Source: Olivibacter sp. XZL3 (GTDB taxonomy: Bacteria; Bacteroidota; Bacteroidia; Sphingobacteriales; Sphingobacteriaceae). From it: a stretch of DNA of 64,000 bases. The first letter of the stretch is position 1; each line of letters starts with the position of its first letter. The translations under genes and the position numbers were made by a program. Below, one piece after another: positions 8,387 through 17,617 of the stretch. The notes beneath the pieces were generated by a model. The model was not told where the DNA came from. It made no database searches and saw only the letters and a list, made by a program, of their open reading frames with translations. The DNA lies in the NCBI RefSeq assembly GCF_004368405.1, contig NZ_SBJH01000042.1, positions 186,001 to 250,000 on the forward strand, read 5' to 3'.

Positions 8387-9100
8387 TTATAGCATCAAAA
8401 AGATCGCCGGTTTTTTATGAAGATCCACCTTCTTCTTTCGCCAATTTTCCACCGTATCACTACTTATCCATTCATCAGATCCGGTGATATTACAGGCAAT
8501 GCACAGACGCGTTTTGGGGGTACAGACTCTTAACACTTCTTCGAGCAGTTGATTGTTACGGAATGGCGTTTCCATAAATAATTGCGTTTGCCCAGCCTTT
8601 TGCGCTGTATGTTCCAGTTCTTTGATTTTTTTTGCTCGAGCGACCTTATCGATAGGCAGATAGCCATGGAAGGAAAACGTTTGACCATTGAATCCCGAAG
8701 CCATCAATGCCAATATCATAGAGTTAGGGCCTACTAAGGGCCTTACTTTAATTCCCAGCTTATGCGCCTGGGCAACGATGTCTGCACCGGGATCAGCAAT
8801 ACCGGGGCAACCAGCTTCGCTCATTAACCCGACGTCTTCTCCCTTCAACAATGCTTTAAAAAAATGATCTTTATGATAGTCATCCCGCGCATGCTTACCA
8901 TAGTCGTGTATAATCAAGTCTTGTTGAGGTATCTTCAATCCCGCTTGTTTTAAAAATTTACGGGCCGTCTTTTCATTTTCAACGATATACTCTTTGATTG
9001 AATTGATGGTCTCAGAAAAGAAAGCGGTGAATGATCCCGCCGCCGCGTGATCTGATAATGGTACCGGTAATAGATACAACGTTCCTTTAGACATATACAA
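8387..9100 (-). CDS. RsmI-like SAM-dependent methyltransferase
   Basis: A 237-residue protein of the tetrapyrrole-methylase fold, the family that includes RsmI, which 2'-O-methylates C1402 of 16S rRNA. Seen: GTLYLLPVPLSDH at the N terminus, GEDVGLMSEAGCPGIADPGADIVAQAH (about 88-114), VGPNSMILALMASGF, and FMETPFRNNQLLEE, all conserved positions of this fold. It is shorter and has a more divergent N terminus than standard RsmI (about 280 residues). In Bacteroidota such a paralogue often exists beside a true RsmI, so the rRNA target is uncertain. It is divergent from the alkyltransferase-like gene, 58 bases away. Confidence 0.8.
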   Translation of the reverse strand: MYMSKGTLYLLPVPLSDHAAAGSFTAFFSETINSIKEYIVENEKTARKFLKQAGLKIPQQDLIIHDYGKHARDDYHKDHFFKALLKGEDVGLMSEAGCPGIADPGADIVAQAHKLGIKVRPLVGPNSMILALMASGFNGQTFSFHGYLPIDKVARAKKIKELEHTAQKAGQTQLFMETPFRNNQLLEEVLRVCTPKTRLCIACNITGSDEWISSDTVENWRKKKVDLHKKPAIFLML

Positions 9101-9158
9101 AGATGCATTTTTTGAAAGGGAAAATCACTATTTTAGCAAAAACCACGTTAGAAACAAG

Positions 9159-9491
9159 GTGAAGGAATTAAACTTTTACGAAAGCGTTTATGCCATAGTT
9201 AGACAGATTCCGGCAGGAAGAGTTACCTCTTATGGTGCCATTGCCAGAGCCCTCGGTCGCGACGGCGCTGCGCGTATGGTTGGCTATGCCATGGGAAATG
9301 CAGGCAAGGCCAATCCGCCGGTGCCTGCTCATCGTGTACTGAACAGTAAAGGTCAACTGAGTGCTAAAGCAGCCTTCGGCCATCCGACACTTATGCAACA
9401 GCTTTTGGAAAATGAAGGCATCGCCGTAAAGCACGACCGCGTCGTTAATTTTCAATCTGTTTACTGGGATCCCTTAACAGAATTATCCTAA
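9159..9491 (+). CDS. MGMT-family alkyltransferase-like protein (ATL)
   Basis: A 110-residue protein matching the C-terminal DNA-binding domain of O6-alkylguanine-DNA alkyltransferases. Seen: IPAGRVTSYGAIARALG, with the helix-turn-helix Tyr at 25, ARMVGYAM with Arg39 as the family's nucleotide-flipping arginine finger, and PVPAHRVLNSKG, where Ala57 stands in the place of the alkyl-acceptor Cys of PCHRV. It therefore cannot accept alkyl groups and fits ATL proteins, which bind alkylated bases and hand them to nucleotide excision repair. The start is a GTG at 9159; no ATG lies at a sensible place. Confidence 0.88.
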   Translation: MKELNFYESVYAIVRQIPAGRVTSYGAIARALGRDGAARMVGYAMGNAGKANPPVPAHRVLNSKGQLSAKAAFGHPTLMQQLLENEGIAVKHDRVVNFQSVYWDPLTELS

Positions 9492-9514
9492 CGCTCACCA
9501 CAAGCTTAACATAA

Positions 9515-9561
9515 AAGGAGGCTATCTAAAGCCAAAATAACGACTTCCAGACAGCCTCCTT
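9515..9561 (-). terminator. Terminator of the RND efflux operon
   Basis: AAGGAGGCT-A-TCT (9515-9527) pairs with AGA-C-AGCCTCCTT (9549-9561), twelve pairs with one mismatch. Read on the minus strand it follows the outer-membrane factor gene by 18 bases and is followed by TTTTAT. Confidence 0.7.
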
Positions 9562-9578
9562 ATCCATAAAAAAAAACA

Positions 9579-11030
9579 CTAATTCCATCCGCCGCCCAAA
9601 GCCCGATAGATCTGAACCATCGCACTCATTTGCTGCATTTTGGTCTCAACTAACTCGAATTTTGACTCCAAGGCATCACGCTGCGTCAGCAATACTTCCA
9701 TGTAATCGGCCCTTGCCGACTTAAAAAGACTGTTAGAAATGCCAATCGATTGTGATAGCGCTTCCACCTGCTTCGCTTTTAACTCGTAGCTTTTTTCCAA
9801 GTTGTTTATCTTAGCTAACTGGTTAGCTACCTCAACGTACGCGTTTAAGATCGTCCGTTCGTAATTGTAAACCGCCTGAATTTGCTTCGCGTTGGCATTG
9901 TAATAGGTTGCTTTTATTGCATTCCGATTGATTAAAGGCGCTGTCAGATCACCCCCGAGCGAATAAAGCAGCGACTTGGGCGTCTTTATCAGATAAGCCG
10001 GATCAAAGGCTTGGTAGCCAATTGCGGCAGAGATTCCCAAAGAGGGATAGAATCTGGCCTTTGCCACCTTTACGTCGAGTTTTGCAGCCGCCAAGTCCAG
10101 TTCCGCTTGCTTGATGTCCGGACGGTTTGCCAGCAGTTGAGTTGGAATACCGGTATGCACAGCTTCGGGTATCAAATCTTCAAAATTTTTGCTGCTCCGC
10201 TGAATAGGCTGTGGATACCGGCCTAACAAGAAATTTATACGGTTCTCCGTTTCGGTAATCCGCTGCTGAATTGTGTACTGAAGACTTTTTGTGTTTAGCA
10301 CTTCGGCCTCAAATCGGCGCACAGCCAATTCGGTAAGCTGGGCAGCCGCCTTTTGCATTTTCACGATTTTTAAGGCATTGCTTTGGATTTCTATGTTTTT
10401 CTTCACAATATCTAGCTGATTATCAAGCGCTAGCAATTCGTAATAGCCGCTGGCCACTTCAGCAATTAAGTTCGTAATAACGAAGTTCCTACCCTCTACC
10501 GTCGATAAATATCGACTGACAGCCGCTTTCTTGGCGTTGTGCAGTTTTTTCCATATATCCGCCTCCCAAGTAGCGTAAGCCGCTACAAGATAATCGGGCA
10601 GCGGTTCGGGCATTTCTCTTCCAGGTTTAATATCCGTGTTCGATTCCATCGCCCCTATGTTGGTATAGCGGGCGACCTTATCGATACCTGCGGAACCTTT
10701 CAAACCGACAAAAGGCAAGTATTCCCCTTTCTTTTCACGGATTTCGTTCCTTGAAATTTCGATTTCCTGCAAGGTGATATTCAATTCCTGATTATTGTGC
10801 AATGCTGTATCAATCAGCGCATCTAGATAAGGATCGGTAAAATATTCCTTCCAGGTGAGCTTTGCCGTATTAAGCGTATCCTGCGAGTCGTTATAACGCG
10901 CAGGTGTTTCTGTATTTGCTTCACGCTGAACTAAAGAAGGTGTTTTACATCCTGTATATGTTATTAGTACCAGGCAGCCCGCTATAACATATACATATTT
11001 ATATTTACTAATTAGCTTACTCATTTTCAT
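9579..11030 (-). CDS. TolC/OprM-type outer membrane efflux lipoprotein
   Basis: A 483-residue outer-membrane channel of the NodT/OprM type, third gene of an RND efflux operon. Seen: a signal with lipobox ITYTGC (Cys at 28), LTWKEYFTDPYLDALIDTAL (typical opening of the family), and two repeats of long amphipathic helices, with IRAEV-like AKARFYPSLGISAAIGYQ and LGGDLTAPLINRNAIKATYYNANAKQIQAVYNYERTIL marking the second repeat. Its start overlaps the end of the pump gene by 14 bases, so the two are translationally coupled. It exports what the pump captures; the substrate is unknown. Confidence 0.9.
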   Translation of the reverse strand: MKMSKLISKYKYVYVIAGCLVLITYTGCKTPSLVQREANTETPARYNDSQDTLNTAKLTWKEYFTDPYLDALIDTALHNNQELNITLQEIEISRNEIREKKGEYLPFVGLKGSAGIDKVARYTNIGAMESNTDIKPGREMPEPLPDYLVAAYATWEADIWKKLHNAKKAAVSRYLSTVEGRNFVITNLIAEVASGYYELLALDNQLDIVKKNIEIQSNALKIVKMQKAAAQLTELAVRRFEAEVLNTKSLQYTIQQRITETENRINFLLGRYPQPIQRSSKNFEDLIPEAVHTGIPTQLLANRPDIKQAELDLAAAKLDVKVAKARFYPSLGISAAIGYQAFDPAYLIKTPKSLLYSLGGDLTAPLINRNAIKATYYNANAKQIQAVYNYERTILNAYVEVANQLAKINNLEKSYELKAKQVEALSQSIGISNSLFKSARADYMEVLLTQRDALESKFELVETKMQQMSAMVQIYRALGGGWN

Positions 11031-14000
11031 CAGTATTATCGAATTTATCTATCTGATGTACAAACTCATCAGATAATGAGATCTCATCTTCATCCTTAAT
11101 CAGTTTTCTTCCGCTGGCAAGGGAACCGAAAATATAGTATAGTCCCGGAACTATAATTACGCCGAAAACAGTACCGAATAACATACCCCCCATCGCGGAT
11201 GCGCCAATGGTCCTGTTACCGATTGCGCCGGCACCTGTTGCAATGATCAATGGAATTAATCCCGCAATGAAGGCAAACGACGTCATAAGGATTGGACGGA
11301 AACGCACCTTAGCTCCTTCAATAGCTGCTTCGAGTATCGTGGCACCTTCACGGTGTTTGAGTACCGCAAACTCCACGATCAGCACCGCGTTCTTTCCGAG
11401 TAGCCCCACGAGCATAATAAGACCGATTTGCGCATAGATATCGTTTTGAAGCCCCATTAACTTAAGTAATAAGAACGAACCGAATACCCCAACAGGCAGC
11501 GAGCATACTACCGCAAGCGGTATAATAAAGCTCTCATATTGTGCTGCAAGCACGAAATACACAAATGCGAGTACAATCAAGAATATATAGAGAGATTCAT
11601 TCCCTCTATTAGCCTCGTCATAGGAAAGGCCCTCCCATGCAATATCATAGCCGTTAGGAAGTGATTTTTTCGCTACTTCACGAATGGCCTGAATGGCATC
11701 TGCGGTAGTAAAGCCTGCTGCAGGCAGCCCTCTGATAGCTGCAGAGTTATACATATTATACCGGGTGATCTCATTCGGCCCTTGAGACTTTTTAAGCTTC
11801 ATGAATGCCGAATAAGGCACCATTTCACCATGATCGTTCTTGACAAAAAGGTTCAGTACGTCAGAAGGCAATCTTCTGTATTTAGGATCTGATTGAACAT
11901 ATACTTTAAAGAAACGTCCAAACTTAATGAAACCCTGCTCATAGGTACTACCTATCATAATATCCAGGTTTTCCATTGCTTTACCAATAGAAACTCCCTT
12001 TTGCATGGCTAAATTGTTGTCAATTTCCAGCTCATATTGAGGGTAGTTTGCCGCAAAAAAGGTAAATAAGCCGGTGAGCTCTTTACGTTTACTCAAATCA
12101 TCAAGGAACTGTTTGTTCACTTTATCAAAGTCCTGATAATCAGTAGTCGTATTTTTATCTAACAAACGCAGTGAGAAACCACCGGATGAACCGAAGCCCG
12201 GAATGGCGGGCGGTTCAAAGAACTCGATGATCGCCCCTAATCCTTTAGATTTCTCTTCCAGCTCTTCCATGATCTCGGTAACCGAGTGTTCCCGTTCATG
12301 CCATGATTTAAGGTTAATCATACAGGTACCGGCATTAGATCCCCTACCTTCTGTCATAATCTCATAACCGGCCAGAGATGATACCGACTCTACCCCTTCT
12401 AATTCTTCACAAATTTTTTGAAGTCTTCGCGACACCTGGTTAGTAGTTTCCAGCGTAGACCCCGGAGGTGTTTGGATAATCCCATAAATAGTGCCCTGAT
12501 CTTCACTGGGGATGAAACCTGCGGGAAGTATCTGGCTTTCAAAGAAGATACCCGCACAAAACGCCGCTAATATGGCAAACGTTAGTACTCTTCTGCTTAC
12601 TATGGATTTTAACACTCCAACATATTTACCGGTAAGTTTATCAAAACCACGGTTAAAGCTGTCTAGTGCTTTACTAAACATATTCGGCTTTACATGTTCT
12701 GCATGGTGATTTTTTAACAACATGGCGCACAGTACCGGCGTAAGGGTAAGTGCGATAATGGCCGAAATCACAATTGAACTCGCCATAGTAATAGAGAACT
12801 GTCTATAAAAGGTGCCTACAGGGCCGGTCATGAATGATATGGGTAAGAATACCGATACCATCACGGCAGTAATCGCTATAATGGCACCACTGATTTCACC
12901 CAACACTCTTTTAACAGCCTGATAAGGCGTCATCGTAGGAAACTCATCAAACTTGGCGTGAACGGCTTCCACCACGACGATGGCGTCATCCACCACAATA
13001 CCTATGGCTAGTACAAGGGCGAACAATGTGACCAGGTTAATGGATAACCCGAAGAACTGTATGACAAAGAACGCCCCTATGAGCGACACCGGTACGGCTA
13101 ATATGGGAATAAGGGTAGATCTCCAGTCGCCGAGGAAAACGAACACAACAATCGCTACCAAGATAAACGCGTCCCTTAGCGTATGAATAACCTGTTCTAT
13201 AGAGGCGTCAAGGAACTGAGAAACGTCATAACTAATTTTGTAATCCAAGCCCGGAGGAAAAGTTTTCTTCATCTCCGTAAGTTTATCTTTTACAGCAGCG
13301 ATTACATCACTCGCGTTACTACCATAGTTTTGGTTTAAGAGTATGGAAGCCGAAGGGTGGCCATCGAGATTAGAGTAAATATCGAAGAACTCACTTCCTA
13401 ACTCTACTTTACCTATATCTCGCAGACGAATACGTTCGCCATCCGCATTGGCACGAATAATTATATTTTCATATTCAGAAGGTTCACTATACCGACCCTT
13501 ATACGTTAAGACGTACTCTAATGACTGCGCTTCGATACCCGAACTCTGCCCGATACGCCCTGGACGACCAACAATACTTTGTTCGGCCATGGCGTTCATC
13601 ACCTCGTCAACAGACACGTGGTAAGCTCTCATACGGTCGGGGTTCAGCCAAACGCGCATGGCATAGGTTCTACTGCCTAATATCTGAGATCTTGCCACCC
13701 CTTTAATGCGGTTGATTTCAGGGATCATTTTTACGTTGGCATAGTTATAAAGGAATTTTTCATCCATGTTTTTGCCGGTTGCGTACAGGTTCACGTACAT
13801 CAACATACTCGGCTGGATGGGGGTAACAACGACCCCTTCACGCTGAACCAACTCGGGCAAGAGGGGCATAACCTGGTCGACCCTGGTCTTTACTCTGACT
13901 ACTGCTTGGTCGGGATCGGTACCCGGTTCAAAAATAATTCTTAGGGTAGCTTCGCCGGCACTGGTCGCATCGGTAGCTATATAACGCATGTCCTGAACGC

Positions 14001-14211
14001 CATTAATAGCGTTCTCTAAGGTAATCAGTGTCGACTTTACCAATACGTCTGCACTGGACCCCGGGTAAGCTATAAAAACATTTACGGTTGTTGGCGCAAT
14101 CTGGGGGAATTGCGATATGGGTAACTGCTTGATTGCTAACGAACCCACAAATACGATCATGATGGATATGACGATCGCAAATACAGGCCTATGTATGAAT
14201 TTATTAAACAT
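11017..14211 (-). CDS. RND efflux pump, HAE1 (AcrB/MexB-like) inner membrane subunit
   Basis: A 1064-residue proton-driven multidrug transporter of the usual HAE1 length. Seen: MFNKFIHRPVFAIVISIMIVF (TM1), NVFIAYPGSSADVL, the TM4 aspartate pair in GIVVDDAIVVVEAV (about residue 405), FRPILMTSFAFIAGLIPL, and LLGKNAVLIVEFA, which carries the conserved TM10 lysine. Two large periplasmic loops follow TM1 and TM7 as expected. It is the middle gene of an adaptor-pump-channel operon (23-base gap upstream, 14-base overlap downstream). No regulator lies next to the operon, so the control is not visible here. Confidence 0.96.
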   Translation of the reverse strand: MFNKFIHRPVFAIVISIMIVFVGSLAIKQLPISQFPQIAPTTVNVFIAYPGSSADVLVKSTLITLENAINGVQDMRYIATDATSAGEATLRIIFEPGTDPDQAVVRVKTRVDQVMPLLPELVQREGVVVTPIQPSMLMYVNLYATGKNMDEKFLYNYANVKMIPEINRIKGVARSQILGSRTYAMRVWLNPDRMRAYHVSVDEVMNAMAEQSIVGRPGRIGQSSGIEAQSLEYVLTYKGRYSEPSEYENIIIRANADGERIRLRDIGKVELGSEFFDIYSNLDGHPSASILLNQNYGSNASDVIAAVKDKLTEMKKTFPPGLDYKISYDVSQFLDASIEQVIHTLRDAFILVAIVVFVFLGDWRSTLIPILAVPVSLIGAFFVIQFFGLSINLVTLFALVLAIGIVVDDAIVVVEAVHAKFDEFPTMTPYQAVKRVLGEISGAIIAITAVMVSVFLPISFMTGPVGTFYRQFSITMASSIVISAIIALTLTPVLCAMLLKNHHAEHVKPNMFSKALDSFNRGFDKLTGKYVGVLKSIVSRRVLTFAILAAFCAGIFFESQILPAGFIPSEDQGTIYGIIQTPPGSTLETTNQVSRRLQKICEELEGVESVSSLAGYEIMTEGRGSNAGTCMINLKSWHEREHSVTEIMEELEEKSKGLGAIIEFFEPPAIPGFGSSGGFSLRLLDKNTTTDYQDFDKVNKQFLDDLSKRKELTGLFTFFAANYPQYELEIDNNLAMQKGVSIGKAMENLDIMIGSTYEQGFIKFGRFFKVYVQSDPKYRRLPSDVLNLFVKNDHGEMVPYSAFMKLKKSQGPNEITRYNMYNSAAIRGLPAAGFTTADAIQAIREVAKKSLPNGYDIAWEGLSYDEANRGNESLYIFLIVLAFVYFVLAAQYESFIIPLAVVCSLPVGVFGSFLLLKLMGLQNDIYAQIGLIMLVGLLGKNAVLIVEFAVLKHREGATILEAAIEGAKVRFRPILMTSFAFIAGLIPLIIATGAGAIGNRTIGASAMGGMLFGTVFGVIIVPGLYYIFGSLASGRKLIKDEDEISLSDEFVHQIDKFDNTDENE

Positions 14212-14234
14212 TTGATCTTTTTTAAGTTATTCCA

Positions 14235-15317
14235 TTATTCTGCATACAGCTCCAAATGCGATATAACATGTTTCGGACTTTCTAGTTTGTACTCAATTTT
14301 CTCGTTTTCTTTAACAAGACGAATACCTTCCAGAAGGATCTTATCATTTACCGATAGACCCGATTCAATAATAAAGATATGTGGCAGCTCGGCTGCTATT
14401 TTAATCTCTCTCGATTGTATCTTATCCTCTTTATCCAGCACATAAACATATTTTTTTTCAAGCACTTCGAAAGTAGCTTTCTGCGGAATGATCATGGCGT
14501 TTTTGAATGGTGTTTCCATTTGAATGTTACCGGTTTCCCCATGTCTCAACAGTCCCTTAGGATTAGGAAAGGTTGCCCTGAAAGCAATGTTTCCGGTTTC
14601 ATTGTTAAAGTCGGCCTCGATCGTCTCCACCCTACCGGGATAGTCAAATAACTGGTTATTAGCCATTAGTAAATCAACCTTCGTTAGACTATCCTTTTTA
14701 AGGTTCGCTTTATAATCTAGATATTCAGCTTCGGGCACATTGTAATACACCCACATCTTACTATTATCGGAAAGCTCGGTTAGTAAGTCGCCTTCATCAA
14801 CCAAACTTCCTTGCCGTACATGGAAGCGATCGATAATTCCATCAAAAGGAGCCCTGATTTCCGTAAATTGCAAGTGCACTTTTCTTAAGGCCAGTTCGGC
14901 TTTGGCCTTATCAAACTTAGCTTTCGCCATCGCAAGTTCATTGGGAGCCACAATATTACTGTCGGCCAAACTTTTTGTGTTTTGGTACTCTATCGAAGCG
15001 AAATCAGCTTCGGCCTGCGCTTTTTGCAGCTCCGCTTCGTATAGCTTGGGCATGATCTGGAATAAGAGTTGGCCTTCTTTCACAAACTGGCCTTCATCTA
15101 CAAAAATCTTCTGCAGATAGCCCCGTTCTTGGGCTCGGAGTTCTATGTGGCGTATGGAGCGGATTTGACACACATAGTCTTTCGTGATAGCGGTGTCCAT
15201 TTTAATGGGACTGGTCACGACAAATTTAGTTTGCTCTTCCTTTTCTTCTTTTTTTGATTGACAGCTTGAATGGCATAATACGGCACCCAAGCCCATGAGC
15301 ATGAAAATTCTCTTCAT
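14235..15317 (-). CDS. RND efflux membrane fusion protein (AcrA-like)
   Basis: A 360-residue periplasmic adaptor, first gene of the efflux operon. Seen: lipoprotein signal with CHSSC (Cys near 19), the split lipoyl domain (IELRAQERGYLQKIFVDEGQFVKEGQLLFQI, about 56-87, and IRAPFDGIIDRFHVRQGSLVDEGDLL, about 154-179) flanking a coiled-coil hairpin (about 90-150), then beta-barrel and membrane-proximal regions (VETIEADFNNETGNIAFRATFPN, LRHGETGNIQM). The order adaptor, pump, channel on one strand is the standard arrangement. Confidence 0.94.
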   Translation of the reverse strand: MKRIFMLMGLGAVLCHSSCQSKKEEKEEQTKFVVTSPIKMDTAITKDYVCQIRSIRHIELRAQERGYLQKIFVDEGQFVKEGQLLFQIMPKLYEAELQKAQAEADFASIEYQNTKSLADSNIVAPNELAMAKAKFDKAKAELALRKVHLQFTEIRAPFDGIIDRFHVRQGSLVDEGDLLTELSDNSKMWVYYNVPEAEYLDYKANLKKDSLTKVDLLMANNQLFDYPGRVETIEADFNNETGNIAFRATFPNPKGLLRHGETGNIQMETPFKNAMIIPQKATFEVLEKKYVYVLDKEDKIQSREIKIAAELPHIFIIESGLSVNDKILLEGIRLVKENEKIEYKLESPKHVISHLELYAE

Positions 15318-15479
15318 AATAATTTTGCTTACTGAAGCAATATGATTTCTAATACTATTTGAAATTTGTGTACGAGAACATTTCCGGTTTATGCGAAGCG
15401 CAAACCCCTGGAATGTTTATTTAAGAAGTAGAAATGACGGAATAGCAAGGTTAGGCCTTTTCCGTTCACAAGAGACGAA

Positions 15480-15893
15480 TCAAATCCGAATAACCCTAAA
15501 TAGGAGATAGGAACGGGATAAAGAATAAGAAAAATGCGCGCAAAACGCAGCGCTATGCTTAATCTGGAGGAAAAGATAGGCAGACTTCAGGGCATAAAAA
15601 AAATCAGTAAAGTAATTACTGATTTCTACATATTTTCTCGAAGAAACCGATTCATCTTCTTCCTCATTGTCGGCAGGCCGTTCTCTCTCGGCGATGTTCA
15701 CACTGTGGATTGGAGCCGGTTTAAAAACCAGTCTAGCCATATGCGCTGCATCTATAGAGGCCGCCTCCTTCAGCGCTGAAACTTTTACCAGCGTATGCGG
15801 TGTGCCATGCTGAGGCACATTCGCGTGCACTTGATGGTATCTACTGACGAAGAGCAGACATAGCGATAAAAAAAACCTGACGAACCATTTCAT
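15480..15893 (-). CDS. Hypothetical small exported protein
   Basis: A 137-residue frame with an N-terminal signal-like segment (residues 1-24, ending QVHA). It contains an acidic stretch NEEEDESVSS near residue 78 and a C-terminal aromatic and basic half. I do not recognise a family. Small exported proteins of this style are common in Bacteroidota, which supports it being real, and no other frame competes on either strand. The 162 bases upstream, towards the efflux operon, show nothing else. Confidence 0.5.
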   Translation of the reverse strand: MKWFVRFFLSLCLLFVSRYHQVHANVPQHGTPHTLVKVSALKEAASIDAAHMARLVFKPAPIHSVNIAERERPADNEEEDESVSSRKYVEISNYFTDFFYALKSAYLFLQIKHSAAFCAHFSYSLSRSYLLFRVIRI

Positions 15894-16041
15894 GATCTGC
15901 CGTCAAAAGTATATAAAGTTAACCACACGAGCAACAGTGAATTGTTAAATATTAGTTACATGAACGGTTATTGCTTTCGCTAATGCTACGTTGAGCAAGT
16001 AAACAAGGAGCGGAGCCGGAGATCCCGGCTCCGTCAACCTC

Positions 16042-16671
16042 TTACCTCGCCATTAAGCTAACGGCTTCACTCCAATCGCTCACCCCTTTTCCGTTGCGGG
16101 CCCGTACACGTACGCGGCAAACAACTCCTGGAATCAATGGAGCGATGATGTTGTTGCGGGACGAGGTAGTAGATAGAATGTCGCCCCATAATATATCACC
16201 ATTATCGTCCACTTCGGTGGAAAAACAATACTCGTACTCCCAAGCCCTTTTTACTGGGTCAAAATCAAAACGGATCTGTCCACTCTGCGTTGTGTCACTC
16301 AATCTAAGTCTTTCGGGTATGGCAGGAACCGTTAAAGAAGACGCGAGTGATTTCACCGAAAAGCCGGAACTTAAAATAATATGTAACGCTCCGTCAGCGA
16401 CAGCATCGACATAAAATGCTAATTGTCTAAGTCCCTTCTCCAGTGCCTGACGACTCACGTTTTTTTCGCTGGTATTTAATGGGCTGCCCTTTCGGGTAAC
16501 GGCCAGTTTCGCACGGTAATCATCTAGAAGCGCCTGTATATCCGTCAAGGCCGGAACGGGCGTCTCAAAGTTTGGATTATCTGTCATGGCCGTAATTACC
16601 GTTGTTCCTAAAGTCGCCATGGCATCGTCTGCTATTTTACTAAAACCTAAAGAGATATATCTATTTTGCAT
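16042..16671 (-). CDS. Fibronectin type III domain protein, hypothetical
   Basis: A 209-residue protein without a signal peptide. Residues about 1-110 are helical (TDIQALLDDYRAKLAV, RQALEKGLRQLAFYVDAVADGALHIILSSGF). Residues about 118-209 form a fibronectin-III-like sandwich with GQIRFDFDPVKRAWEYEYCFS and VCRVRVRARNGKGVSDWSEAVSLMAR, the last being the family's signature final strands. Similar proteins occur in Sphingobacteriaceae; the function is not known. Its start is preceded on the minus strand by a tandem low-complexity repeat (16678-16706) also found before ffh. Confidence 0.75.
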   Translation of the reverse strand: MQNRYISLGFSKIADDAMATLGTTVITAMTDNPNFETPVPALTDIQALLDDYRAKLAVTRKGSPLNTSEKNVSRQALEKGLRQLAFYVDAVADGALHIILSSGFSVKSLASSLTVPAIPERLRLSDTTQSGQIRFDFDPVKRAWEYEYCFSTEVDDNGDILWGDILSTTSSRNNIIAPLIPGVVCRVRVRARNGKGVSDWSEAVSLMAR

Positions 16672-16677
16672 GATTTA

Positions 16678-16706
16678 AAAAGTAAAAATTCAAAAGTAAA
16701 AATTCA
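16678..16706 (-). repeat. Tandem AAAAGTAAAAATTC repeat before the FN3 gene
   Basis: Two adjoining copies of a 14-base A-rich unit, AAAAGTAAAAATTC. An 18-base part (16680-16697) recurs exactly, in reverse complement, at 60452-60469, directly upstream of ffh. In both places the same strand sequence lies just before a start codon. Confidence 0.8.
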
Positions 16707-16902
16707 AAACCCCGAAGGGCTCATTGATGCCTTAAAGAACTAAATAAGACATCAATAATTAAAAGGCCTGTTACCTATAGCGCATTTAAGTCGGCTTGCC
16801 TGGATGCTTTCTTTTTGTTATCATTTACTTATTCTTGTTAAAGTCCACCAACCGCTGATGAACAGAACAAAATTGAGCAGAACCGGAAAATGCCATGTCC
16901 GA

Positions 16903-16947
16903 TTTTGACGCTTTTGTCGTTTTTGTCGTTTTTTGACGCTTTTGTCG
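16903..16947 (+). repeat. Direct repeat TTTTGACGCTTTTGTCG bordering the 21-bp array
   Basis: Two identical 17-base copies at 16903-16919 and 16931-16947, with another TTTTGTCG (16921-16928) between them. They lie about 50 bases before the 21-bp periodic array. The same TTTTACGC-type words recur at the right end of the array (17511-17519). Confidence 0.85.
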
Positions 16948-16995
16948 CCTTATATAAAAGCGATAAACCATTTAAGGATCATTAATTCGAATAAG

Positions 16996-17520
16996 GTTGC
17001 ATTAAAGACAAACAATTGTAAGCTAATTCCAATTGACATTGACATAAAGACATACGACTTTAAAGCAAAGGCGATGAGATTGAGATCAAAGCCAACCGGA
17101 ATTGACACGAAGTCGACCGGAAATGAAGTTACGTTGACCGACATTAATATCACTTTTAACAACTTTAGGGCAAAGTCGCACTACTTAGTGCTAACTCCCA
17201 ACGGGTTTAAGCTATCTCCAATTGGGTTTATAACCAAACCTGTCGACTTTACTATGAACCCGATTGACGACGGCGCAAAGGCGTTTCACTTTTTAATAAA
17301 TCAGTACGGATTCAAGGTCATGCCGTTCGGGATAGCACTTAAGTCGATCATCTTTAAGTTCACGTCCATGGCTTTTATGATAAAGCCCTTTGGCAATGAT
17401 ATAAAGTCATACGTAAGTATAATATCGCCTGACAGGTTAAGATTAAAGTCAATAGGCTTCGCCATGAAGCCAATGGAATCTGTGACAAAGCCGACCGTCT
17501 TTGCTCTCGTTTTTACGCTT
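16996..17520. repeat. 25-unit degenerate 21-bp tandem array
   Basis: Sequence divides without a single insertion or deletion into 25 units of 21 bases. The consensus is roughly TTTAAGNTAAAGCCNATNGGN, with AAG(C/T)C in the middle of most units. Units are strongly diverged from one another, yet the spacing is exact. The plus strand reads as heptapeptides of the form F-x-x-K-P-x-G, and the minus strand also stays open over long stretches and reads as P-x-G/D-F-x-x-K, because the unit contains an imperfect palindrome (GGNTTTA...TAAAGCC). The central Lys codon is AAG in 13 of 14 cases, which points to constraint on DNA rather than protein. It is not a CRISPR: there are no spacers. Confidence 0.85.
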
Positions 17521-17536
17521 TTTTTTACGAGAGCAA
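17501..17536. repeat. 10-bp inverted repeat closing the array
   Basis: TTGCTCTCGT (17501-17510) and ACGAGAGCAA (17527-17536) are perfect inverted copies around a T-rich 16-base loop. They overlap the last array unit and mark its right border. A second hairpin, AGGCCA (17543-17548) with TGGCCT (17563-17568), follows and could stop transcription from the small gene at 17618-17896. Confidence 0.7.
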
Positions 17537-17617
17537 TAAGAAAGGCCACGAGCGTTTGCCCATGGCCTATCAAGAAATCTTTTTACATCGGAGCAATCCC
17601 ATTGCTCATTTACCCAT

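Noticed and set aside
16996-17520. CRISPR array.
   Set aside because: Units are contiguous, 21 bases long and diverged, with no unique spacers; no cas genes are in the window.
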